Source: Asterias amurensis (taxonomy: Eukaryota > Echinodermata > Asteroidea > Forcipulatida > Asteriidae). Taken from it: DNA of 64,000 nucleotides. Location: assembly GCF_032118995.1 (NCBI RefSeq), contig NC_092657.1, forward strand, positions 14,026,139-14,090,138. Direction: 5' to 3'. Shown piece by piece: positions 45,401 to 57,415 of this stretch; the stretch's first letter is position 1, and the number at the start of each line of letters is the position of its first letter. The notes under the pieces were generated by a model. It ran no database searches. It worked only from the letters and a program-made list of their open reading frames with translations, and was not told the DNA's origin. Made by a program: the position numbers and the translations under genes.

Positions 45401-47990
45401 ATGTTTTGTTTCGTAATGAGTTTTCTACTACGTCCAGCAACCGCAAGTTCATTGACTGAAACTGTTTTTTTTTCTTCACCATTATCTGAATATATAAGAC
45501 TACGGAATCTTTGGTTCTGTAAGGACATAGAACAGACGACTTTATTGAGCGTATTATATGAGGTTGCTATAAGAAACAGACGGATACCGTTGTTATCTTA
45601 AAAGTAAGCAACACGTTTGTCATTAAATTAAACTGTGAAGAATTACTGGGTGTGGCAATACGGGTGCTGACTCCGGCAGCGGACGTTTTCAGTTAGTCCA
45701 TTTGGGCAATTTTGCTTATAAAATTAATTGTAACACAAAATTTGAATGATTTTAATTAAAATAAGGGCAAAACAAAAGTGAAACAAGGAATAATCGCCCC
45801 TGACTAGCGGTGACTGCAAAATAGCCAATGGATATGACAGCCTATTAACCTATTATTAGAAAAACAAAACTTGCGAACTTACTAGCTTGGCGAGCTAATT
45901 GCTGTTTAGGACAGAGGGCCTTAATTGTGTGAGAGATAGCCTAATCATTTATTTCTAAGCAGAGCTGGTTTAAGTTTATCCACAGTTAACTTGTTTTCTG
46001 TATCCAGCCGTTCTATCAGAAGCGAACTATTTAGTTATTTAAGTCCGAGGCTGTAAACAAAATAATAAGTAGTTACCTAACCACCTTGTGTTTTACAAAT
46101 AATAGGCGTACCAATGGAAGATTTTAACCCGCACTTTTAATCTGACGCGTGAAACAACGCCAACGGAAATAGAAAACGGCAAAGGGGCAACCTCCACATA
46201 CAGACCAGCTATGGACGAAACTGTTATGCATAGGATGGGTTTGCCAGAATTGATTTGGTTAATAGGCAATGTCCCATCTTCCCCAGTGTACCTGCTATTT
46301 GGAAATAAATTTCGTTTTCGGGGCATTTGCGCAATTTTTTGTAACTATTTTATTTGGTATTGTTTTTTTGTTTTTTTTGTTTTTTTGTGAATTTCGCCCT
46401 ATGCACACTTGATTATGACTTCGTTTTTTTTTTTAATTCATTATTTGTTCGTCATAATAAAATGATCTAATTGTATTATGTAAGTTATAAGTTTGCCTTT
46501 GCCGTTTTGCGCCCTCGTGCGATGCACAGCGAGATGATCGTTTTTTTTTGTTTTTTTATTCTCTCCGTACATGTCATGTTTAAAGTTCATTAAAGCAGTA
46601 ATCTGCTTGTGATCCAACATCTACTACAAGTTCCATTGTTTTAGCTCACTGGTTTCGCGGGGTCCAGTGACCTTTCACCTCACCGACTGCTTTTCGTCCA
46701 ACAGGTAAATTAAACTCTTTCAAACTTTCACTTTTAAATCTGTGATTTTGATATATTCCATATGTATTTATTGCTTTAAAATGTACTTAAATTAGCAGCA
46801 GTTGCCTCCTGATTACTCTGGGTGTATATTTTGTTAATACTATTGAAGTATATAGAGAGATTTTTGTTTTGGAAATTCAAATTGTAGAGGTTCGTAGAGA
46901 ACAACGTGTTTTGTGTATCACGTAAGATTTAACGGTTCAGGTGTGTCGAGTGCCGTGGTTCGTGGGTGGGCAGCGGGCCATGTGGTCATACTGTGTACAT
47001 GTACTTACATGTACATTTACATGTAGCTATGCCGGGTGTGTTGTTAGTGCATGGAGGAAGGGTTGGTGTGATTTTATTGATCGTTTTATGTTCGTTCACG
47101 ATCAACTTTGTAGGCCTAAATAGTGCATATGATCACATTATCTTATTGTCTCAGTTAGATGGGATATATTATCCCTTTCAACTCGCCCCCTACGTAAATT
47201 CTGAAAAAAAGAAGAAATAATAACATCTTCTCCCAATAAATACTGCCCTCTGTTGGCCAAGCTTGGCATCATAAGCTTTCCAATGGTAGTATGGTACCCT
47301 ATGTGCTACTACCTTCAGATTGCAAAGTGGAGAAGAAACCTGACTATTGCTTTTTCTAATGTGTCAGCTGTAAGTGTAATGCTTGTGTGTTGTGTATGGT
47401 TGTGTACGTTATTATACACGTTGTACGGTGACTTTCGTGCAAATCCTGCTCTTTATCTCATACAAAATGCTACATTTCAGCTTCAAAATGCCTCAAAAGA
47501 AGCCTGAAAAAAAAATAAATGTTGTCCGACATTCCAGGAGACATTTCAGAAAAAGAATAAGTCTTGGGTTTTGCTTTGGGGGTTTTGTAGATGAAAACGG
47601 CGATCTTGACGAGGAAGAAATGTTGAATGAACGAAGGCATTGATCCGACCATAGACTGCTGGTAATGCACATGTAAGAGCGAAATTCTGGGAGGTAAAAG
47701 TAATATTTATTTGTATATTTTACCTCTATAGTCATAGAAAGAGCAGTCAGATGATGTAGATTTCAAAAACGGCACCCAAAATAATAATGATAAAATAAGG
47801 ACATGCAGAAAAATACTATATAATTTAATTAATAATTGAATAAAATTTAGACATACATTAGAAGATTACTGTGTTGTTTAACTGTTTTTACAGAGTACCA
47901 GTGTAACTAGCCAGCTAGACACCATTCCGCCGCCCGTTTTGGTCACGATATAGGAGCTACTGGAACTATAACCAGGAAAGTAAGTGTCCT
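45401..47990. other. Spacer of the CACTA element; no confident gene
   Basis: AT-rich. A short basic/acidic frame starts at about 47488 (MPQKKPEKK to LNERRH); it could be an upstream exon of the transposase gene but has no support. Acgtac/acatgta-rich words lie at 46990-47025. Nothing else seen. Confidence 0.3.
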
Positions 47991-47997
47991 ATTTAAA

Positions 47998-48492
47998 TAG
48001 TCTAGACCAGATTTCGAACTAAACAACTTCGAGCAGCATTTTTGAGTAAAAAGTTTGTGCTGATTGCGAAAATGATGGATACCAAGGCTACATTTGAGTC
48101 CTTGTCCCTGAATCCAAAAATCGGGGATACAGGGCTTGAAATTTACGCTGGACCGCAGGGACGAGGCCAGTGATTTTAGCTTTGGTCCAGTAAACTTCAT
48201 GCCGAACAAGTCCGACGGTCTTTTTTTTTTTTTTTTATACATACTAAAACTATTATAAATAATAATATGAAATTTATCTTTCATTAAAAAATGTATTTCA
48301 ATCTCACTTTAAAATTAAAGTTTTTGTTTTACTTGTCGTCAAATCACTCCGAGCACGGAATGTCAATCCGTCCTTGGTATCCATCATTTTCGGAATCAGC
48401 ACCCCCAAATTAGGTAAACTAGGTATGTTACCAACTTCTCAAAAATGCCGCTCACCTCCTTAACTAGAGCCCTTTTTTGAAATCTGGTCTAG
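47998..48492. mobile_element. Hairpin element inside the CACTA transposon
   Basis: Left arm tagaccagatttc, gcatttttgag, gcgaaaatgatggatacca; right arm the reverse complement (tggtatccatcattttcgga, ctcaaaaatgc, gaaatctggtcta). Arms are about 110-140 bp, separated by about 240 bp. No coding. Confidence 0.6.
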
Positions 48493-48674
48493 GGGTAAGG
48501 GTAACATACATGTAGGCCCTAATCTAAAACTGTTGTCAAAACTCGACATTTTGTAGACTTATGACACACTTAAAAATTTATAGATCGCTGTAATTACTGC
48601 TCTAAACAAAATAACAGAATCGTGAAATTAGGCTTTATCCAGTAATATTTTATACAATAAGGAGTATTGTTCTC

Positions 48675-50780
48675 ATGCAAATATATAATTCTTGTTACAG
48701 AGAAATGAATAGGCGTAAGTACCAAAACACCTACATGCAGTCTAGACGTAAACGTCTTTGCACCGTTCGGCAACATGAACAACGTATATCTCTAAGCAAA
48801 ACAAGCACACGTTATGATAGTACAAGCGATGACACTGATGATAACAATGTTTTTAAACCTGACCAACAACACGAGCGTGTTCACTCCTCATCTCACACGG
48901 ACAACACTGCTTTCTCTCTGGACACTGAGAAACGAATCTCAACAGATGAAAATTCAAGTGGTGCATGTTTTCAACTAGACACAAACCAGGACGGGAACTT
49001 TGTACTGGAATCTTCTGACGATTCTCTGTCATCCCCACATCCCAGTCCAGTACAAACAGACACTGAGAGCGAAAACGAACAACTAAAAGGTGACACGTTT
49101 CAGGAAAAGTTACAGGACTGGGTGCAGCTGTGCAGTATACGCCTTAATCATGTCGACAAGTTATTGGGGCTCCTAAGAACAGTGCTTCCTGATTTGAACC
49201 TTCCAAGGACTGCCCGTACACTGCTCAAAACAAAATCAATGATGAGTACCGAGAAGTCCGGAATGGACTATATCTTCTTGGGTGTAAAAACAAAATTAAA
49301 AGAGCATTTGGAAGCTTATCCTTCTAGTACTTTCCATACTGAAACTGCAATAGAAATTTCTCTCAATGTAGATGGTGTTCCTGTATTTAATAGTAAAAAC
49401 ACATCAATGTGGCCCCTTTTGTGTTGTATTCACCTTACACCAGTTACAGTGTTTACTTGCGTTCTTACATATGGCCCCCAAAAACCAAAGGATGACGAGT
49501 TCCTTCGTGAAGCAGTTGAAGAGATGAAAGAAGTGTTGGCCACTGGGTTAGAGATCCATGGCAAGACCATTCATTTTGTCTTGAGAGCTGTTGTTTGCGA
49601 TGCTCCTGCTAGAGCAATGGTTAAGAAAGTTAAACAATTCAATGGTAATTATGGTTGTGATCGCTGTAAACTTAAAGGTGAGCATGTGAGTGGACGCCAT
49701 GTATTTACACAATGCAACAACTTGCCATTACGTACAGACACATCTTTTAGAAAGCAGGAAAACGAGGGACACCACACAGGAGTCTCAATATTTTGCAAAC
49801 TCAAAATCAATATGATTTCTGCTTTCCCACAAGACTACATGCATCTGCTTTGCCTTGGGGTAATGAAGAAGCTACTGAAAGGGTGGACACATGGTACATA
49901 TGAGATGCAAAATCGGAAAAAAACCAGAATGTTAAAGCCCCTTACAGCAACAAAAGTAGCTCTTATATCACAGAAACTAGTGGCATTGCGAACATGCATA
50001 CCTGACCCGTTTGCAAGAAAACCCCGTGGACTTGACGAACTCGCCCACTGGAAGGCTACAGAACTCCGGCAGTTCCTTTTATACACCGGCATCACGGTGT
50101 TGCGAGATGTATTGGATGAGGATTTGTATGAGCACTTTTGTCTCCTATGCGTTGCCTCGAGGATACTCATCTGCCCAAGACTGGCACAGAAATGCTTGCC
50201 ACTTGCACGCCGGCTTCTTATCAATTTTGTTGAAAAAATGAAAATCCTGTATAGAACTACATCGATGGTGTATAATATTCACAGTCTCCTACATCTATGT
50301 GACGATGTCCAGAACAACGGAAGTCTTGACAAAATATCTGCATTCCCATTCGAAAACTACCTCCAGTCGTTAAAGAAAATGGTCCGGAAGAAGAGTGACG
50401 TTGTTATTCAGGTTGCCAGACGGATAAGTGAACAGCGAATCAAGTTGAAGAAAACTGACCCTCGATCCCAGAATGTTAGGTGCGTCAAACCAAATAATGC
50501 CTATCTGTATGGCAATGATGTGCCAGTTGAGGTCATCCAGGTGATTGAGGTTCCAAACAAGGAAAACAAATACGAGTGTTGGGCCTCAAGTACACGACCA
50601 CGACAATTCCTACTAAATGGACAAGATGCCCGGGGTGTGGGGATGTTTGTTGTCGTGTGGAAGAACTTGAAAAAAGTGATAGTTTGTCAGTCACAATTGA
50701 CAAAACGGGGAATGTTCTTACCATTCGACCACGAGTCTGGGTGTCACCGTCTGTTCTCAACAATTCTGCATGGCTATTAA
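48675..50780 (+). CDS. tnp2-like (CACTA/CMC) transposase, up to 701 aa
   Basis: Single open frame; the in-frame ATG at 48705 just after an acceptor-like cttgttacag is an alternative start and perhaps the real one. The N-terminus is basic (MNRRKYQNTYMQSRRKRL) and then Ser/Asp-rich to about residue 145. The core fits the tnp2 transposase pattern of En/Spm-type elements: a first acidic residue in SLNVDGVPVF (D233), SMWPLLC, YGPQKPKDDEFL, a second Asp in VVCDAPARA (D309), a C-x2-C knuckle YGCDRCK (C328, C331), and DYMHLLCLGVMKKLL (D387, H390), like the D-x-MH motif of the family. The third catalytic acid is not assigned. This enzyme should cut and join the transposon ends. It lies 81 bases upstream of the DUF4806 gene, same strand. 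Confidence 0.75.
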   Translation: MQIYNSCYREMNRRKYQNTYMQSRRKRLCTVRQHEQRISLSKTSTRYDSTSDDTDDNNVFKPDQQHERVHSSSHTDNTAFSLDTEKRISTDENSSGACFQLDTNQDGNFVLESSDDSLSSPHPSPVQTDTESENEQLKGDTFQEKLQDWVQLCSIRLNHVDKLLGLLRTVLPDLNLPRTARTLLKTKSMMSTEKSGMDYIFLGVKTKLKEHLEAYPSSTFHTETAIEISLNVDGVPVFNSKNTSMWPLLCCIHLTPVTVFTCVLTYGPQKPKDDEFLREAVEEMKEVLATGLEIHGKTIHFVLRAVVCDAPARAMVKKVKQFNGNYGCDRCKLKGEHVSGRHVFTQCNNLPLRTDTSFRKQENEGHHTGVSIFCKLKINMISAFPQDYMHLLCLGVMKKLLKGWTHGTYEMQNRKKTRMLKPLTATKVALISQKLVALRTCIPDPFARKPRGLDELAHWKATELRQFLLYTGITVLRDVLDEDLYEHFCLLCVASRILICPRLAQKCLPLARRLLINFVEKMKILYRTTSMVYNIHSLLHLCDDVQNNGSLDKISAFPFENYLQSLKKMVRKKSDVVIQVARRISEQRIKLKKTDPRSQNVRCVKPNNAYLYGNDVPVEVIQVIEVPNKENKYECWASSTRPRQFLLNGQDARGVGMFVVVWKNLKKVIVCQSQLTKRGMFLPFDHESGCHRLFSTILHGY

Positions 50781-50861
50781 TTATCAAGTGAGGTTCTTCC
50801 TAATAATGAGCTCTGCAACGCTTACATGTTCTTTACATCATTCATTTTCTAAATATAAAGA

Positions 50862-53800
50862 ATGGCCTCTGAAGACGGCGCAAGACTCTTTTATAAAGTG
50901 GTGGAGTTTATAGACGACCAGAAGTGTGGAGTAGTACCGAACAGCTGGCTGTTTGGAGAAAACGTGAGTATCTATCTGCAACACCAACCAATCTGAAACA
51001 CAAAATCTTGTAATTTTGTGTGGACCATAATTATAACAAAGATAATAAACACAGTGACCAATTTAAAGCACAGTAAAATGTAACAAACATGCACAAAATG
51101 CAATACCGGCTACTGTTAGGTCATATATTGTGTACAAAGCAGTTTTATCCAATTGATTTGTCTATTTTGAAGTGCTGGATGAAGTCATTTTATAAAAGTG
51201 GTTTATAAAAATGGAAATGCATTTTCATTTAATGTGTACAAAACATTTGCACCCGAATGATTTGGCTATAAAGTAGTTGATGAAAGATTTTTTTTTTAAA
51301 TGGTTTATGAAAATGGAGGTGCATTTTAATGAGATATAGTATTACCTTAAACTGTTTTGTTTTTTTCTTCCTTCTTTTCTTTCTCTTTTACTTATTATTC
51401 AAAATTTTTCGCAGCGAAAGGATTTTTGCTGGTGGCCAGAGCAAAATTTCAACATCAAAAGACTCATCATTGACCACAAAAAGCCGAACCCGTCGAAATG
51501 GAAAAAGTTCCATGTCCGTGTGTTCCATGAGCGGTTCCGTAAGTTTGCACTCAAATCATAATGACATTTATTTTGTAATACTTCTGCGTTCAAAGAAAAG
51601 GAACATTTTGTCTTTTAACACATTGAACTGGAATGAACACCAGTACATATCCCGGTTGTGAGAACTGTGTCCCTGAGCAAGACACTTTACTATAATTGCT
51701 TCTCTCTGTCCAGGGGTAAATGGACACCTGTGAGGGCAAAGATGGTTCTTGTGATTGATTTAGCTTAGTGCACTACATATTTGGCAGCACAGGCTGTATA
51801 TTACCCAGGGAGCTGAGATGGTTTATGGAATGAAAAGGCCCAGTGATCAGGGGTATTAATGTTGGAAGCGCTTTGAGACGCGGTGTATAAAGCACTTTAT
51901 AAAAACTGAATATTATTACTATAATTATTTGGGGCACATTTATTGATTGTCTGTTTGTGTTTGAAGCCGACGTTATACAAAGTATTTTCATCACATTTTT
52001 GACAGATACTTACCTGAAGGCTGATAAAGCCGTATCACACTATAACTCTACGTCAGACAAATACGAGTCCGAAGAAGAAAGCAACAAAGATGGGCAGGTT
52101 GGTCGGGGAGCAAAAAGGTCATCAAAGACAACGAATGGTGACAAGCGGGGTAAAGGAATCGATGATGGCGAAGAAGGCCGGGAAGGGGACAATGAGGAGG
52201 AGGAGGAGGAGAACATCGAGACACAAGAATCCGACGAGAGAGCATCCCTTCAGGAAGAGGACACATGTAAGTAGTAAACTCCAGTACATTTCACATGTTT
52301 GCAACCAATTAACATTAAGGGTCACATGAAGGAAGAAAATTAATTTAACATCTAAAAAAAGGATATAAATAATACAAATTTCATGTCCTGTTTAAATAGA
52401 TGAGTAACTCCAGTAATTGTTAAAAATCTGTTTTCGTCCTCGGTCATACAGTTATTAAAACAATTACATGTATGTGTGTGTTTCACACTCGTTGTGACCC
52501 ACGTCATCATTGCCATTCTCGACGAAGTAAGCCATTTGTTTTGTATGTGTATAAAAAACTTCAAATTTCTTAACACTTCATTATTATTTTCTTTGTAGCT
52601 GTCGTACTGGTGACCGATGCTGATATGCACAATGCAGACGTGATGGATTCTTCAATCGATGAAGAGCGTTCACCACGTACAAAACGTAGATGTATTAGTT
52701 TTGGTGAGTCACATTCTCTATATATAACTCAAATATTTGCTCCGGAAAAAAGGTTCTTTTTAGTGAGTTTTACAACCCCTTCCATCCTCCCGACCCTTCC
52801 TCTTTCTCAAACCCAACCCCCCCCCCCCCCACACTTTCTTCCATGTAGATGCATTAAAACATCAAACATTAGGTCTGTTCTAACCATTGCTATGATTATT
52901 TGGAAAACAGGGACCTTTGTCTCCCGCAAAAACAACATTCAAACAGTCAGGGAATGGTTTATTACCAGATACCACACCGATAACATGTGATTTCCTTTTC
53001 AACCCCCCCCCCCCCCCACACACACCTTTCTCTGCCTATCTTTTGCTGTCACGGATTTGGTTTTGAATTTCCCGCTCCAGGGTATTTCCGCTTAAGTTCT
53101 TTCTGGGCAGTGTGTATCTCTTTTCCTCGTACCTTCCCTCAGTTCCAAACCCCACCCCCTACCAACAACTGTTCCGCTTTGCCCCCCCCCCCCACCCCCC
53201 CCCCCTCCATAATTAAGAACTGTACACATATTAACGCCTCATACGCTCTTTAAAGCCTTGGTTTCCATTACATGATTCTCCATGTACAAGGGAAGAATTT
53301 TATAATACTTAACCTCAAGCTTTTTGAACGTTTTGAGTGTGTCCCGGTTTTACTATTTTTCTGTGCTTGTCCTCGAATTTGGTTTATATGATGCACATGG
53401 TTATTACCATCAAAACGTTGTTTGTGGTCACAATGTTCTCATCTCCTGGTCTGTTTGCACAGGCCTACTTGTATGATTTCGCTTTTCCTCTTACACACAT
53501 TATTGATCTAAAAATGCCATCATTACCACTGGAGCTGCCACATGTGAGAAGGGCATTGCACTTTTATAGCAGCAAAGCATTATGGGAAAACGGCATTTTT
53601 CATGTTATGCTAAATTATTTAGCAGCCATATATAAAGACAAAAAACTTAATTGTTGGCAGAAAAGTTGTATTGAACAAACCTAAGAATCCATACAATTAA
53701 TATAAAATAGTTTTAGTAAAAACCTGATCATGTGACCAAACAAAGATGGCAGCCTCCATGGAGAATGTAAACAAAGGTGAATACATACATGGCATGAAGT

Positions 53801-55942
53801 GTGTTACCAAAAGTACTCCTTATGGGCCATCAAAACCTCTCCAATCAATATCACATAGATGGTTTGACTGACTGGAAAAAACAATAACCTTTTCAGTTCT
53901 CCAAAAGGAAGAATGTCTTTAAACTGAGGGGCATTTAGCTACAATATCTGGGTGGAATAAAGCAGACACATTGGAACTATTTATTGTTACGCTTAATTGT
54001 TACGTTTGTATTAATTGTGTAATTGGTGTATAGTTTCAGTGTTTCAGCAATGTTAACACGTCGAAAACAAAAAGTACGTTTCAGGGAATAGCTTTTTATT
54101 ATTTTCTTATCATACTACGGGATATGCTTTTACCACTTTGTTATCATTTGTACAGAGGATGGACAGAGAATCCTGGAAAACCAGGAAAAAATCATCTCCA
54201 TCCTTGAAACGATGGAGTTCAAACATCCCGTTGATGTTGAAGAAGAGATTCGGGACATTCTTCCTTCAAAATGTTCTACAATTCAGGAGCTCCTGGATTT
54301 TGACGAACAGTTAAAGGGGAAAGAGCCCCTCTCTAAGACAGCAAAGGCAACCTTCAAGAAAAGGCGAGAGCTCCTGGTAAGAAATCATCCTTTGATAAGA
54401 TACACTGCTGTCCTGATCACGTTTTTTTCAATACTGAGCGTGAAACTTTAAGTGAATATTTCAACAATGAAGAAGATCTAGATATCAACTACAAAAAATC
54501 CAGGGACGATTTGTTTTGTAACCCTGAGTGAAGGACAAACAGGGTTTTGTCTTTGTTTCAACACCAGCATTGCACTACTACTGCCATATATGTGTTGTAG
54601 TGTTATAAGGCTCGCAACCGCCAATTTTGGCGCTTTTGTAATAATCTAGTCAACAATTAATCAACACCATGAATCAAACAGTAATAAACGTTTTCCTTTC
54701 TCTTATTGCTTGCCTAATTTTCTTTAAGAAACAATACCTAGTGGTGAAGGCTGCTGGAGAAAAGGAGGCAAGGCCAGTACTAAGGAAAATGTTAGAGGCA
54801 GTGGCATCGGTACCAGTACTGGCAATGCTTTCAAAGTGTGGCCAGGAAAGGAAAAATGGTGATGCCAAGACATCCTTGCAGGGTCTCACTCTATATACGA
54901 TCATTATCAGTAAGTAAACACTCGACTTATTAATTTTACTAACTTAAAAAACCGTATTAACGAAAGCTATACTTTCTGCGAGTTAAAAAAATTTGCCCTA
55001 AAATTGTATGCACTCCTGAAAAAAGAAACATGTACGTAGAGTCAGGTAAACACATTCAAACCTGTAACTTATAACACAAGGATCCCCTGCTCAGGAAAGG
55101 TACCTGGTTGGAAAAATTCAAAACCCTAGGGTGTTGTTGACCAAAATGTACAAACAAAAAAGTATGTCCCTGATTGCATGTATTTGTTTATGTATGTGTG
55201 CCCTCATATTTGCTGCCTTGTGGAGTCTATAACAAAGGGACAGTCAAGTACATGTGGTCTGTTATGCAGGTTTTCTTTCTTTTCACCCTTTTTTTAAAGG
55301 GGGGCTCCATTGTTCTTTGATTGTTCTAAAAACTCCAGCCATCCGGCCCCACATTTTTTCGACCCTATTGTTACGCCAAACTTTCGATGGTCCTGTTCAC
55401 CGAAGGACTGCTTCAGGGAGAAAAAATGAAAACTAGTAGCATAATTATTATGTGCTACTTTTTTCAATAGTACTTCAGTGTCCTTATTTGCCAAATAAAT
55501 ATCAACTTTCTTTTTATGTATCTTAATCAAATTCATACACAAGGCCTGCCTCATTTTTTTATTTTTTTTTTCATAATTTTTTTTCCAAGTTCTTGCCATT
55601 TACTTTTTAAATTTTGTGAAGCTTGTTTTTTTAGAACCACCAGTGAAACAAATCAAATCTGGATTTCAGAATGGAAAAAACAATTTATGTTTTGTTTACT
55701 AGTGTGACAAAATGTTTATTGTTAACCAACATGAGATAAATTAACAGGCATAATGATGTTTTGTTTTTTTCTCCATATTTCAAGGGGCATCAAGAGCTAA
55801 TAGAGAAAGACCTATCCAACAGGCAGAGTTAGACTCGAACCTTGTTAATATACTTAAAGCTTATCCTAAGCGAAAAGCTGTCAAACTTCATCCAGTATTG
55901 AGTGTACCAGAAAGAGAGGACACCAGTGAAGAGGAAGCATAA
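50862..55942 (+). CDS. DUF4806-type protein of the CACTA element, 7 exons, 383 aa
   Basis: Exons 50862-50963, 51415-51538, 52006-52266, 52599-52703, 54156-54376, 54729-54909 and 55785-55942; all have GT/AG borders and their phases agree. The N-terminus (MASEDGARLFYKVVEFIDD, then NSWLFGEN, then CWWPEQNFNIKRL) is the usual opening of proteins that end in DUF4806. The middle is acidic (EEEEEENIETQESDE) with a basic KTKRR patch. The C-terminal part from FKHPVDVEEEIRDIL through LLDFDEQLKGK, KATFKKRREL and PVLRKMLEAV is DUF4806-like. Such genes are often beside tnp2-like genes in animal genomes, as far as I recall. I infer a DNA-binding or accessory role, comparable in position to TnpA of En/Spm. 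Intron 2 holds a SINE. Confidence 0.75.
51655..51915 (+). mobile_element. SINE with ATT-type tail, in intron 2 of the DUF4806 gene
   Basis: Reads ctgagcaagacactttacta, cttctctctgtccaggggta, gtgattgatttag, gaatgaaaaggcccagtgat, gcgctttgagacgcggtgta, then a short tattattac tail. Related to 24270-24520. The tRNA-like head is mostly missing. Confidence 0.6.
52820..54100. other. Intron 4 of the DUF4806 gene with C-rich runs
   Basis: Three C runs (52819-52831, 53004-53017, 53180-53205) and pyrimidine-rich DNA. No exon or repeat recognised. Confidence 0.45.
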
Positions 55943-56343
55943 GATGTATATCTTAAGCACTCTCTCCTGCTTCTTAGAAAAAAAAGAATGAAAGAAATTG
56001 ATCATTCCTGAATTAAGGTACTCATTTTGCAAGCTGTCCACGGAACACTTGACAAAACAAATGTCAAGCAAAGCATTTTAGCTGTACAGGGCAAGTCAAA
56101 ATGAAGTTAACTGAGATTTATGATTTAAAATCAAAACAGCAACTGACACTCAAAACCCTTGTGAAGCTCATATTAAACAAGCATTTTTTCCTGCTTATCT
56201 GAAAAAAGAATGAAACAAATAGATAAATTGTAAGAGAAGTTATGCTTAGCTGTTTAATTAAAAAACACTCATGTTTGTAGCTGTACATGGAATATTAACA
56301 CTTGACTCAATCTAAACATCTGGGTAAGTAGGTTTTCTTTTAA

Positions 56344-57017
56344 AGGCACTGGACACCTTTGGTAATTGTCAAAGATCAGTCCTCTCACTTGGTGTATCTC
56401 AACATATGCATAAAATAACAAACCTGTGAAAATTTGAACTCAATTGGTCGTCGAAGTTGCAAGAGAATAATGAAAGAAAATTTGTGTGCTTTCAGATGCT
56501 TGAATTCGAGACCTCAGCTGAGGTCTCGAATTCAATTCAAATATTTTAGTGAGAAATTACTTCTTTCTCAAGAACTACATTACTTCAGAGGGAGCCGTTT
56601 CCCACAATGTTTTATACTATCAACAGCTCTCCATTGCTTGTTACCAAGTAAGTGTTTTATGCTAACAATGATTTTGAGTAATGCCCCAAAATTGGTATAA
56701 GAACTTACCTGGTGTAGAGCAATGGAGAGCTGTTGATAGTACAAGTATAACACATTTTGAGAAACGGCTCCCTCTGAAGTAACGTAGTTTTTGAGAAAAA
56801 AGTAATTTTTCACTGAAATATTATTTTAACTGAGCTGAGGTCTCGAATTCATAAGGCGTCTGAAAGCACACAACTTGTGCGACAAGTGTGTTTTTTCTTC
56901 CATATTTTCTCGCAAGTTCGACGACCAATTGAGTCCAAATTTACACAGATTTGTTATTTTATGCATAAGTGGGAAGACTGGTCTTTGACAATGAATTACC
57001 AAAGATGTCCAGTGCTT
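56344..57017. mobile_element. Double-length TTAA MITE, subfamily 2, inside the CACTA element
   Basis: TTAA at 56340-56343 and 57018-57021; ends AGGCACTGGACACCTTTGG and inverse (ccaaagatgtccagtgct). It holds two head-to-head halves: cggctccctctgaag is near 56770 and its inverse near 56584, and the palindrome cgagacctcagctgaggtct is near 56506. About twice the family's usual length, so a dimer or one copy inside another. Confidence 0.7.
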
Positions 57018-57021
57018 TTAA

Positions 57022-57415
57022 GTGGAAAAATATTCAGGGAAAGTCATCAAGTTTGGCAATGAACATTATGCAGGGAAATGTTGGTGAGGAATGTACAATT
57101 CTGGTAATTATTTTCATTGTTTTGAAGTTTGGATGCTGATGTCATTATCCCTTGGAATGTGTATTGGAATGGATAATTTTATTTTTAATTATTAAACTTG
57201 TTAAAGTTGGTGAGATACTTTGGAATAACTTTTCATTGAGACTGAATAGTTTTGCATCTCGTTACAGTTATGGTTATGTGTTAACTTTTGTTGTTAACAA
57301 TTAAAGTGTGAAACAAATTAAAGGATACGTTTTGTAATGTTGATCTGTAAGCTACTAATGTATATTTATTTTTAAATAATGGTACTCTATAATCTAAACC
57401 CGTATTCTATAACTG
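57022..57415. other. AT-rich spacer before the right array
   Basis: No gene or repeat recognised. Confidence 0.4.

Noticed and set aside
52048-52325. Minus-strand Leu/Pro/Cys-rich frames
   Set aside because: Antisense of the acidic exon 3 of the DUF4806 gene.
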